Origin: Rhodobacterales bacterium
GTDB taxonomy: Bacteria; Pseudomonadota; Alphaproteobacteria; Rhodobacterales; Rhodobacteraceae
Length of the DNA: 12,862 nucleotides
Direction: 5' to 3'
NCBI GenBank assembly: GCA_009992615.1
Contig: JAACVA010000162.1
Location: 1 to 12,862, forward strand
Shown: in pieces, positions 1 through 6,401 of the stretch
Numbering within the stretch: position 1 is the first letter of the stretch
Layout: each line of letters begins with the position of its first letter
The notes under the pieces: generated by a model
Databases searched by the model: none
The model's input: the letters and a program-made list of their open reading frames with translations, nothing else
Told to the model about the DNA's origin: nothing
Program-made: the position numbers and the translations under genes

Positions 1-1484
1 GTGAAATCGAGGGGTTCAAGAAAGCCTTTCAGGCGCTGTTGAACAACACCGATCACGAAAGCCTGGACATGGGCGGGCGGCGGATCGAATTGACCGGCCC
101 GATCGACATGGCGGCGGCGGTGGACAACCTGACCACTTATGAAATCCGCCGGGTGATCCGCAACGGCCAGTTCAACTGTGTGCCGGGGACGGCCTGGAAC
201 GTGGTGACCGTGACCTCGACCGCGCGCTATGCTGTGAACAATCCCAAAACGCTGACCGATGTGGCCAATGTGGCCAATATCGAGGTCGGCTCATTGGTGA
301 CCGGCACGGGCGTAGGGCGCGAGGTTTACGTTCGGTCGAAAAACGTCGGTCAGGGCACGATCACCCTCAGCCAGCCGTTGTTCGACGCCGTGGGCAGCCA
401 GACCTACACGTTCCGGCGGTTTCGCTATGCACTGGATTTCAGCGGTTTTACCCGGTTGAGCAAATTCACCCTGACCGATATCGAGTTTCAGCTCGACGGG
501 TTGGCCAGCGGAATCATGATGGCCCCCGATGGCGAGACATTCCATGTGAAGGATTGTTTCATCACCAAGCCACGCCACCGCGGGATCACCAGTATCGGCA
601 AGGGCTGTCAGGATCTGCAAATCGACCGCTGTCATTTCGTATCGGACGAACAATCGCTGCCCGCGACCCAGCGTCAGTCGGTGGGGTTCAACATCAACGC
701 CAACGACGGCAAGATCCGGGACAGCCGGTTTCAACGTCTGGGCACCACAATGGTTCTGTTCGGCAATGGTCACCTTTTGGTCGGAAACCACTGGTTTCAG
801 GGCGACAACGTGAATGACGGGCCGCGCACGGCGGGCGTTGTCCTGACCGAAACCAACGTCAAGACGGTGATCACCGGCTGTTATCTCGACAATTCGTTTA
901 TCGAATGGACCAACGAACACGACGCCGAGCCGGCGTTTTCAAACGAATTTTCGTTCGGCGGATTGTCGATCACCGGGTGCATCTTCACCGCCAATGATGT
1001 GGCGCCCTGGTTCAGTTGGATCGTGATCAAGCCTTATGGCCCCGGTCATTTTGTGCAGGGGTTGAACGTGTCGGGCAACACGTTCAAGTCGATCAACGGC
1101 GCAATCGACCGGATAGACCGCGTGGATACGTCAAAAGCGCCGCTGGATCACAGTCTGGCGCGAATGGTGGAATTTACCGGCAACACGTTCAACGGGATCA
1201 ACCAGTTGACGATCAACCCCGTCACGCTGGAATTCGACCAGCCCGATAACGCATCGACCTGGACGTTGTCGGTGGCCGGATATTTGCCATTTTCGGGCTT
1301 TGTGCGCACGGTTTCGGCGGTGGTGCCCGATGGCACATTGCTGACGACGGGCGCGGCGACGGTTTACACCATGCCAACGGTCACGCCGCTGGATGGGCCG
1401 AACCAGAATCGCGTGCGCCTCGGCTGGTCAGTGCCGACGCGGGGGCGGGTGCAGGTGACCGCGCGCTGCGACAAGCCGTTCTGA
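1..1484 (+). CDS. Right-handed beta-helix (pectate-lyase-3-like / GH28-related) protein, 5' partial
   Basis: The reading frame is open from position 3 with no start in view, so the N-terminus lies outside the window; a TTG at 39 is not a convincing start. About 493 codons are visible. The N-terminal part resembles the segment of pectate-lyase-3 / glycosyl-hydrolase-28-related proteins that precedes the helix (GFKKAFQALL, then SLDMGGRRIELTGPID). A short inserted module follows (IEVGSLVTGTGVG, then TITLSQPL), similar to beta-strand modules I associate with phage tail and surface proteins. After it come about eight coil-like repeats of the type CFITKPRHRGI, CHFVSDEQ, SRFQRLG, NHWFQGD, CYLDNSF, CIFTAND, SGNTFKS, TGNTFNG, typical of parallel beta-helix turns. 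The end (GRVQVTARCDKPF) looks like a small beta domain. The fold is well supported; enzymatic activity and substrate are not, and no catalytic residues can be assigned. It may be a secreted or surface polysaccharide-binding or -cleaving protein. It converges on the minus-strand gene at 1527. Confidence 0.75.
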   Translation, partial: EIEGFKKAFQALLNNTDHESLDMGGRRIELTGPIDMAAAVDNLTTYEIRRVIRNGQFNCVPGTAWNVVTVTSTARYAVNNPKTLTDVANVANIEVGSLVTGTGVGREVYVRSKNVGQGTITLSQPLFDAVGSQTYTFRRFRYALDFSGFTRLSKFTLTDIEFQLDGLASGIMMAPDGETFHVKDCFITKPRHRGITSIGKGCQDLQIDRCHFVSDEQSLPATQRQSVGFNINANDGKIRDSRFQRLGTTMVLFGNGHLLVGNHWFQGDNVNDGPRTAGVVLTETNVKTVITGCYLDNSFIEWTNEHDAEPAFSNEFSFGGLSITGCIFTANDVAPWFSWIVIKPYGPGHFVQGLNVSGNTFKSINGAIDRIDRVDTSKAPLDHSLARMVEFTGNTFNGINQLTINPVTLEFDQPDNASTWTLSVAGYLPFSGFVRTVSAVVPDGTLLTTGAATVYTMPTVTPLDGPNQNRVRLGWSVPTRGRVQVTARCDKPF

Positions 1485-1492
1485 ATACGGGT

Positions 1493-1517
1493 GCAGGGCG
1501 GCCGAGGGTTGCCCTGC
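1493..1517. terminator. Stem-loop between convergent genes
   Basis: A perfect 7-bp inverted repeat, GCAGGGC at 1493-1499 and GCCCTGC at 1511-1517 with an 11-nt loop, sits in the 42-bp gap between the stop of the beta-helix gene (1484) and the stop of the minus-strand gene (1527). The position suits a bidirectional terminator. Neither side has a strong T-tract, so intrinsic termination is plausible rather than shown. Confidence 0.45.
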
Positions 1518-1526
1518 CGTTACGAT

Positions 1527-2192
1527 TCAGAAGTCGATCCAACTGCCAAGGCTGACACCCAGACGATTGTCGCCTTTCATCCGCCAGGTCATACCCGCCT
1601 CAAGATGCACCCCCTTGCGGATCTGGCGGACATAGCTGGGGGCGAAATAGCCGACTTTGCCGGTGGGTTCGTCATAGGCCCGCAGTTGCAGGATCAGGTG
1701 CGTTTTGTCATCCGGTTTCAGCCCAAAGGTGAAATCGGCCTTGGCCCACCGGTCATCTGCGCCAAATGCGCGACCCACCTCGACCGACAGCGACATCCAG
1801 CCGGGGGCGATGCCGCCTTCAAACCCTTTTCCCCAGTGAAATTGTGGCACGAGAATGGGCAGGGTACGACCATCCGAGAAGTGGCGCGCCCCCGCGCCAA
1901 GCCCAATGGCAAACTTGTGCGCACCGCCAGGATCGCCCAGCGGATATAGCGCGAAGGCCATCGCATCACCGTGCCGCCCATCGGCACGCCGCCAGAGTTT
2001 TGCGCCGAAAGTCAGCCGGGGCGTCACGCCGTATTCCGCATACAGCGATTGATAGCCGTCTGCGGCGCCCGTGCCATCCTGGCTGAAATTGGCCGATGCT
2101 GCGATGAACGCCTTGCCCGACTCACGCGGCCAGGCGCCGGCGTGGATGGGCCCGGCCAGACAGATCAGCAGCAGAACGAACCAAGGCCCCAT
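1527..2192 (-). CDS. Secreted protein, probable outer-membrane beta-barrel, unknown function
   Basis: A 221-aa protein beginning MGPWFVLLLICLAG, then PIHAGAW: a hydrophobic signal peptide with a likely cleavage after AHA-like residues (around residue 17-19), although the usual N-terminal positive charge is missing. The mature part alternates polar and hydrophobic residues in many short strands (FAIGLGAGARHF, ADFTFGLKPDDKTHLILQLRA, HLEAGMTWRM, NRLGVSLGSWIDF). It ends in an aromatic residue (WIDF), the C-terminal signature of outer-membrane barrels recognised by BamA. I chose the ATG at 2192 because GGGGA sits about 6 nt upstream; a GTG four codons earlier (2204) is in frame and would add MGDS. 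It lies 75 bp downstream of uvrB on the same strand but has its own CtrA-like dyad in that gap, so separate control is likely. I do not recognise a specific family. Confidence 0.7.
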   Translation of the reverse strand: MGPWFVLLLICLAGPIHAGAWPRESGKAFIAASANFSQDGTGAADGYQSLYAEYGVTPRLTFGAKLWRRADGRHGDAMAFALYPLGDPGGAHKFAIGLGAGARHFSDGRTLPILVPQFHWGKGFEGGIAPGWMSLSVEVGRAFGADDRWAKADFTFGLKPDDKTHLILQLRAYDEPTGKVGYFAPSYVRQIRKGVHLEAGMTWRMKGDNRLGVSLGSWIDF

Positions 2193-2225
2193 GGAATCCC
2201 CCACAGCCAGTTTGGCGCGCAGGGT

Positions 2226-2242
2226 GTTAACAGCGTGTTAAC
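2226..2242 (-). promoter_or_regulatory. CtrA-type binding site (TTAA-N7-TTAA)
   Basis: GTTAAC-AGCGT-GTTAAC: two palindromic half-sites, also readable as an 8-bp direct repeat GTGTTAAC spaced by AGC (2224-2242). It contains TTAA-N7-TTAA exactly, the CtrA consensus, in the fuller TTAAC-N5-GTTAAC form that I recall for Rhodobacterales. It lies 34 bp upstream of the ATG at 2192, where a promoter for the beta-barrel gene would be. The match is seen directly; binding is inferred. Confidence 0.6.
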
Positions 2243-2267
2243 CTTGCCAAGCGTTTTTTGAGACGCC

Positions 2268-4451
2268 TCAGGATTTGCGTCGCCGCACATTGCCGCCGCG
2301 TTGACCGGGGCGCCCAGCGGTTGAGCGGCCGGCGGTCTTGGTCGCGGCGGCGCTGGCGGCTTCGACCGCAGACTGACGCGCGAGGGGATCGTCGGACACT
2401 GCCATATCGACGGCCTCCAGCCGCTTCAACTCATCCCGCAGGCGCGCTGCCTCTTCGAATTCAAGGTTTTCGGCCGCCTTGCGCATGTCGGTGCGCAGCC
2501 CGTCCATCACCGCGCGCAAATTGCTGCCCGACAGCTTTTTGTCGATCTTGGCAGTCACGCGGTTCATGTCCACATCGCCCTTGTACAGACCCGACAGCAC
2601 ATCTTCGACGTTCTTTTTGACCGTCGCCGGGGTGATCCCGTGTTCGATGTTGTAGGCCACCTGTTTTTCGCGGCGGCGGTCGGTTTCGGCGAGGGCGCGC
2701 TCCATGCTGCCGGTGATCCGGTCGGCGTACATGATGACGCGTCCCTGTTCGTTGCGCGCGGCGCGCCCGATCGTCTGGATCAGCGAGGTTTCGGACCGCA
2801 GGAAGCCTTCCTTGTCGGCGTCCAGGATTGCCACCAGCCCACATTCGGGAATGTCCAGCCCTTCGCGCAGCAGGTTGATGCCGATCAGCACATTGAACGC
2901 GCCCAGCCGCAAATCGCGCAGAATTTCAATGCGTTCCAGGGTGTCAATATCGCTGTGCATATAGCGTACCTTGATGCCCTGTTCGTGCATGTATTCGGTC
3001 AGATCTTCGGCCATGCGTTTGGTCAGGACGGTGCACAGGGTGCGGAACCCCGCCTGTGTCACGCGGCGCACCTCGTCCAACAGGTCATCCACCTGCATGT
3101 TCACCGGGCGGATTTCGACCTGTGGATCGACAAGGCCGGTGGGTCGGATCACCTGTTCGACGAACACGCCGCCCGATTGTTCCATTTCCCACGCGGAAGG
3201 TGTGGCAGACACGAACACCGATTGCGGGCGCATCGCATCCCATTCCTCGAACTTCAGAGGGCGGTTGTCCATGCAGGACGGCAGGCGGAACCCGTGTTCG
3301 GCCAGCGTCATCTTGCGCCGGAAGTCACCCTTGTACATGCCGCCGATCTGAGGCACCGAAACGTGGGATTCATCGGCGAACACGATGGCATTGTCAGGGA
3401 TGAATTCAAACAGGGTGGGGGGCGGTTCACCTGGCGCGCGCCCGGTCAGATAACGGGAATAGTTCTCGATTCCGTTGCACACGCCGGTCGCCTCAAGCAT
3501 TTCGACATCAAAATTGGTGCGTTGTTCCAGGCGCTGCGCCTCCAACAGCTTGCCCTCGTTCACCAATTGGTCAAGCCGCATCCGCAGCTCTTTCTTGATC
3601 TCGACGATGGCCTGTTTCATTGTCGGGCGTGGCGTCACATAGTGCGAATTGGCATAAACGCGGATTTTGTCGAAACTGTCGGTTTTCTGCCCTGTCAGGG
3701 GATCGAATTCGGTAATTCCTTCCAGCTCATTGCCAAAGAACGACAATCGCCAGGCCCGATCATCAAGGTGGGCCGGAAAGATTTCCAGGCTGTCACCGCG
3801 CACCCGGAAACTGCCGCGCTGGAACGCCTGATCGTTGCGCTTGTACTGTTGCGCCACAAGATCGGACATGACGGCGCGCTGGTCATATTCCTGGCCCACC
3901 AACAAATCCTGGGTCATCGCGCCATAGGTTTCGACCGAACCAATGCCATAGATGCAGGATACCGAGGCGATGATGATCACATCGTCGCGTTCCAGCAAAG
4001 ACCGGGTGGCCGAGTGGCGCATCCTGTCGATCTGGTCGTTGATCTGCGATTCCTTCTCGATATAGGTGTCGGACCGGGCAACATAGGCCTCGGGCTGGTA
4101 ATAATCATAGAACGAAACAAAGTATTCGACCGCGTTGTCTGGAAAAAAACCCTTGAATTCGCTATATAACTGCGCGGCCAATGTCTTGTTCGGGGCGAGG
4201 ATGATGGCGGGGCGTTGTGTCGCCTCTATCACCTTGGCCATGGTATAGGTCTTGCCGGTGCCGGTGGCGCCCAACAGCACCTGATCCCGCTCGCCCGCCA
4301 CCACACCTTCGGCCAGGGCCTTGATCGCGGTGGGCTGATCGCCGGCGGGCTGGAACTCGGATGCCATGCGAAAACGCCGCCCGCCTTCCAGTTTTGGCTT
4401 GGTCAGGACATCAGGGCGGGGCGACAGGGCGTTGGTGTTGTTGTGGGGCAT
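2268..4451 (-). CDS. uvrB: UvrABC excinuclease subunit B
   Basis: A 727-aa UvrB, the damage-verifying helicase-like subunit of nucleotide excision repair, which is loaded by UvrA and recruits UvrC. Visible landmarks are the Walker A motif GATGTGKT (residues 61-68), the beta-hairpin region YDYYQPEAYV (115-124) that inserts between DNA strands, the DESH box (360-363), SATPSAWE (415-422), the helicase motif INLLREGLDIPE (524-535), QTIGRAAR (559-566) and the C-terminal UVR coiled coil for UvrC contact (about 654-679). The last 30 residues are a basic, Arg/Gly-rich tail, common in alphaproteobacterial UvrB. The start at 4451 (MPHNNTNALS) has AAGGA 8 nt upstream. An in-frame extension to 4598 exists but has no UvrB-like content. 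It is divergent from the NDUFS4-like gene; a possible LexA-like repeat lies about 180-200 bp upstream. Confidence 0.97.
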   Translation of the reverse strand: MPHNNTNALSPRPDVLTKPKLEGGRRFRMASEFQPAGDQPTAIKALAEGVVAGERDQVLLGATGTGKTYTMAKVIEATQRPAIILAPNKTLAAQLYSEFKGFFPDNAVEYFVSFYDYYQPEAYVARSDTYIEKESQINDQIDRMRHSATRSLLERDDVIIIASVSCIYGIGSVETYGAMTQDLLVGQEYDQRAVMSDLVAQQYKRNDQAFQRGSFRVRGDSLEIFPAHLDDRAWRLSFFGNELEGITEFDPLTGQKTDSFDKIRVYANSHYVTPRPTMKQAIVEIKKELRMRLDQLVNEGKLLEAQRLEQRTNFDVEMLEATGVCNGIENYSRYLTGRAPGEPPPTLFEFIPDNAIVFADESHVSVPQIGGMYKGDFRRKMTLAEHGFRLPSCMDNRPLKFEEWDAMRPQSVFVSATPSAWEMEQSGGVFVEQVIRPTGLVDPQVEIRPVNMQVDDLLDEVRRVTQAGFRTLCTVLTKRMAEDLTEYMHEQGIKVRYMHSDIDTLERIEILRDLRLGAFNVLIGINLLREGLDIPECGLVAILDADKEGFLRSETSLIQTIGRAARNEQGRVIMYADRITGSMERALAETDRRREKQVAYNIEHGITPATVKKNVEDVLSGLYKGDVDMNRVTAKIDKKLSGSNLRAVMDGLRTDMRKAAENLEFEEAARLRDELKRLEAVDMAVSDDPLARQSAVEAASAAATKTAGRSTAGRPGQRGGNVRRRKS

Positions 4452-4611
4452 GGGCGTGATCCTTGGCTTGCCCCATAGATGGCCCTGTTGACGCAGGTTG
4501 CAAGCCGATTGGGGGCCAGACGCGGCGAGACAGAACTGCCTTTGGGCATATCCGGGCAGCAGTCTTTTGCCCAAGAACCGGCTGATCGGGGCGTTCAAAG
4601 GTCAGCACAAC

Positions 4612-4628
4612 CTTAAATTGTATTTAAG
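4612..4628. promoter_or_regulatory. Perfect 17-bp palindrome, operator-like
   Basis: CTTAAAT-TGT-ATTTAAG: 7-bp arms around a 3-nt centre, in an AT-rich pocket of an otherwise GC-rich region. It also contains TTAA-N7-TTAA, but without the flanking C of a typical CtrA half-site. It lies 161 bp before uvrB and about 190 bp before the NDUFS4-like start, a place suited to a dimeric regulator or a promoter core. The regulator is unknown. Confidence 0.45.
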
Positions 4629-4629
4629 T

Positions 4630-4655
4630 GTTGAAATGGTGTTCAAAGCGTGTAA
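4630..4655 (-). promoter_or_regulatory. Possible LexA (SOS) operator repeats upstream of uvrB
   Basis: Three units with an 11-bp period are seen: GTTGAAATGGT, GTTCAAAGCGT, GTAAACC. The first two give GTTG-N7-GTTC, a 7/8 match to the alphaproteobacterial LexA box GTTC-N7-GTTC (equivalently GAAC-N7-GAAC on the minus strand, the direction of uvrB); the second and third give a weaker 6/8 match. It does not fit the GTTC-N7-GATC form that I recall for Rhodobacter. SOS control of uvrB is common, but this site is far from the start codon, so it is only a candidate. Confidence 0.3.
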
Positions 4656-4664
4656 ACCTCATAA

Positions 4665-4769
4665 GGCAAGCAGCAAGGCCTGGTTGCCGAAGAACCCGTT
4701 TCCACCCATCCCTCGCTCACCCTGCGGGACTTCGGCAACCAGCGCTTTTCAGCACTCGCGATGCTTGCC
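4665..4769. repeat. Nested inverted repeat
   Basis: Inner arms CTGGTTGCCGAAG (4680-4692) and CTTCGGCAACCAG (4730-4742) are a perfect 13-bp inverted repeat with a 37-nt spacer. Outer arms GGCAAGCA (4665-4672) and TGCTTGCC (4762-4769) add a perfect 8 bp. In RNA this would form a two-part stem upstream of the NDUFS4-like gene. It could be a 5'-UTR structure, a remnant of a small non-autonomous element, or a terminator-like structure without a T-tract. The repeats are seen directly; function is unknown. Confidence 0.6.
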
Positions 4770-4819
4770 ATTCGGCTTTTATTCCGGGATACACTGGTGA
4801 GAAGATCGGGAGACAGGGC

Positions 4820-5131
4820 ATGAGCGCACGCATTTACAAACCAGCGAAAACGGCGATGTCTTCGGGCGCGGCGAAAACCCATGAGTGGGTTCTGGATTTC
4901 GTGCCTGACACCGCACGCGAGGTTGATCCGCTGATGGGCTGGACCAGCAGCGCCGACACCCAGGCGCAGGTGCGTTTGCGTTTTGAAAGCAAAGAGGCCG
5001 CCTTGGCCTATGCCCGCGACAATGGCATCGACGCCGTGGTGACCCAGCCACATGTCCGCCGCCCCAATGTGCGCAATGGTGGATACGGCGAAAACTTTGC
5101 CACCAAGCGCCGTGGCGCCTGGACGCACTGA
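4820..5131 (+). CDS. NADH dehydrogenase complex I accessory subunit, NDUFS4-like (ETC complex I subunit conserved region)
   Basis: A 103-aa protein matching the alphaproteobacterial homologue of mitochondrial NDUFS4 (18-kDa/AQDQ subunit), a supernumerary complex I subunit that stabilises the peripheral arm at the cytoplasmic face. Recognisable parts are HEWVLDF (21-27), the hallmark DPLMGWTSSAD (36-46), QVRLRFESKEAALAYARDNG (50-69), and the basic C-terminus GYGENFATKRRGAWTH (88-103) ending in the typical WTH. The length is normal for bacterial members. The ATG at 4820 has GGGAG seven bases upstream; the frame is open back to 4628 but that stretch has no family similarity. It is monocistronic here, divergent from uvrB, and followed by a transposon graveyard. 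An 8-bp inverted repeat (AATCGGTG 5164-5171 / CACCGATT 5189-5196) lies 33 bp after its stop but has no T-tract. Confidence 0.9.
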   Translation: MSARIYKPAKTAMSSGAAKTHEWVLDFVPDTAREVDPLMGWTSSADTQAQVRLRFESKEAALAYARDNGIDAVVTQPHVRRPNVRNGGYGENFATKRRGAWTH

Positions 5132-5349
5132 CGCATTTTTAAATCGGGGCAAAGTTGTCACGGAATCGGTGTAACGATCTGGCGAGACCACCGATTTAGT
5201 TACCTGTTGTGCGGTTGATTTCGGTAAGTCGCTCAGCCTGAACAAGTTCGAAGTCTCTGATTTTGCGTGAGGACTTGGCGGGTTTTTTCGCCTCCGCCGG
5301 CAGGGTTTCCTATGAGTTTGGCCGAAACCCTTAAATTTCCATTCGGACC

Positions 5350-5690
5350 ATGAAGCATCGCCCGCGCTCCGAGGAACAAGATAGCCTGCTGCGTCCGCGT
5401 CTGTTCGGGCCCCCGGCACGAGTTGGTGAAGCTGGCGGCGCTGATTGACTGGGAGGTGTTCGAGCGACAGTGGTCGGGGTTCTTTCCGTCCCATAAGGGG
5501 CGGCCTACGACGGAACCTCGGCTCGCGGCCGGGCTGCTGTATCTCCAGCATGCCTACCGGCTTTCGAACGAGGGGGTTGTGGCCCGCTGGGTCGAAAAGC
5601 CCTCCTACCAGCACTTTACCGGTGAGACCTTCTTCCAGCACCGGCTGCCCGTCGATCCTTCGTCGCCGACCCGCTGGTGCAAGCGGATTG
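5350..5690 (+). pseudogene. Transposase N-terminal remnant, IS5/IS1182-like (DUF772), frameshifted
   Basis: Starts at ATG 5350 with MKHRPRSEEQDSLLRPRL, the usual beginning of a DUF772-containing IS5/IS1182-type transposase. The frame then breaks at about 5404-5410, where roughly 8 nt seem to be missing, and resumes in the next frame with PRHELVKLAALIDWEVF, then ERQWSGFFPSHKGRP, YLQHAYRLSNEGVVARWVE, HFTGETFFQHRLPVDPSS and TRW.KRIG. At about 5690 the homology stops abruptly. The DDE catalytic core and C-terminus that should follow (several hundred residues) are absent, so this cannot be active. The stretch before it (about 5260-5349, with GGCGGGTTTTTTCGCC) may be the left end of the same element; I could not define terminal repeats. 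Confidence 0.85.
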
Positions 5691-5838
5691 GTATCGCAAG
5701 ACCAGCCTCATCTTCACCGACGCGATCGGCGCAGTCCGTCTTGCCCTCTGGGTCGGAGATGTTTTCCAACACTCGCCGCATAACGTACAAAGTCGAGATC
5801 AGAGTCCGATTCAAAACTATCGGCGGATTTTCATGCCG
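5688..5838 (+). pseudogene. Possible C-terminal fragment of another transposase
   Basis: In the third frame relative to the preceding fragment the sequence reads DWYRKTSLIFTDAIGAVRLA, then LWVGDVFQHSP. This resembles a DWY.K...TF.DA...VRR.LW pattern that I associate with C-termini of alphaproteobacterial transposases. The frame then runs on through NVQSRDQSPIQNYRRIF without further recognisable similarity. The assignment comes from memory of a pattern and is weak. It begins exactly where the DUF772 transposase fragment loses homology, as expected for an insertion or deletion joint. Confidence 0.35.
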
Positions 5839-5927
5839 TTGCGAGGTGGCGTGTGACACGTCGAATGTGGGCGATGGCCACCCGTCCCCTGCCCGACAGG
5901 CGATTGCGCAGCAATCTGCCGAGAGGG

Positions 5928-6221
5928 GCGATCCTGAATTCCGGCGCTCTGGACCTCAAGCCCGACCAGCAACCCGATCGTGTCGGTGACGATATGGCGC
6001 TTGCGCCCCTTGACCGTCTTTCCGGCATCATACCCGCAAACCCCGCCACTTTCCGTGGTTTTTACGCTCGGGCTGTCGATGATCCCGGCTGTCGGCTGGG
6101 CTTTGCGGCCCTCTGCCAGTCGAGCCATTTCAACGAGTTTATGGTTCATCTCATCCAGCAGGCCGTCATTGCGCCAAGCGTAGAAATAGCCCCGGACCGT
6201 GGGCACCGGCGGGAAAGCGTT
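5928..6221 (-). pseudogene. IS5-family (IS427-like) transposase internal fragment
   Basis: On the minus strand the recognisable part runs from AFPPVPTVRGYFYAWRNDGL through LDEMNHKLVEMARLAEGRKA, QPTAGIIDSPSVKTTESGG, GYDAGKTVKGRKRHIVTDT and IGLLVGLEVQSAGIQDR. This is the middle of an IS5/IS427-type DDE transposase; the D in IIDSPSV is the first catalytic Asp, and KGRKRHIVTDT is a family hallmark. The N-terminal winged part (about 40 residues) and everything after IQDR, including the second Asp (FADGGY) and the final Glu region, are missing. An open frame continues on both sides (5817-6338) but its flanks are unrelated sequence. It lies opposite to its neighbours, so it arrived separately. Confidence 0.85.
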
Positions 6222-6225
6222 GTGC

Positions 6226-6399
6226 ATACCGGTGGTGGCCGGAATGTACATCAAGGGCGTCTCGAGCCGTGATTTGAAGGCGGTCAGGCGCGAATTCGGC
6301 ATCGAGAGCCGGTCGTCATCGCAGATCGGCCGCGCCACCAGGCTGCTCGACGACGAGCTGGCGGCCTGTGGCCGCGACCGGCCTCTTGGCGTGATTAGG
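6226..6399 (+). pseudogene. IS256-family (Mutator-type) transposase fragment
   Basis: About 58 residues: IPVVAGMYIKGVSSRDLKAV, REFGIESRSSSQIGRATRLL, DDELAACGRDRPLG. This matches the helix-rich part of IS256/Mutator transposases around Y..GVS.R.VK, SSSQ.SR....LDEEL..W..RPLG that precedes the first catalytic Asp. The homology starts at about 6226, only a few bases after the IS5 fragment on the other strand ends, and stops at about 6399. All three DDE catalytic residues are absent. Confidence 0.75.
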
Positions 6400-6401
6400 T
6401 G

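Larger units (their letters stand above)
4452..4819. other. Divergent intergenic region between uvrB and the NDUFS4-like gene
   Basis: This 368-bp gap holds no credible coding sequence. From left to right it contains the uvrB ribosome binding site, a stretch of ordinary composition (4460-4605), an AT-rich core with a 17-bp palindrome (4612-4628), 11-bp GTT-type repeats (4630-4655), a nested inverted repeat (4665-4769) and the ribosome binding site GGGAG (4808-4812) of the next gene. Both promoters should be here. I found no clear -35/-10 pair; TTGAAC on the minus strand (4641-4646) is the best -35-like hexamer but lacks a good partner. Confidence 0.6.

Noticed and set aside
2251..2266. GCGT...ACGC stem with a T-run just after the uvrB stop
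   Set aside because: Only four Watson-Crick pairs and the T/A-run falls in the loop, so it is not a credible terminator.
2640..4169. Long plus-strand open frame (509 codons)
   Set aside because: It lies antisense inside uvrB, is His/Gln-rich as expected for a mirror frame of GC-rich coding DNA, and shows no domain.
4452..4598. In-frame N-terminal extension of uvrB
   Set aside because: UvrB proteins begin near the chosen ATG at 4451, which has its own ribosome binding site; the extra 49 codons have no similarity.
5164..5196. 8-bp inverted repeat AATCGGTG / CACCGATT as a terminator for the NDUFS4-like gene
   Set aside because: The loop is 17 nt and no T-tract follows; kept only as a remark in the gene entry.
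4643..5641. Minus-strand open frame of 332 codons
   Set aside because: It runs across the NDUFS4-like gene, an intergenic spacer and an IS remnant, with no coherent protein features.
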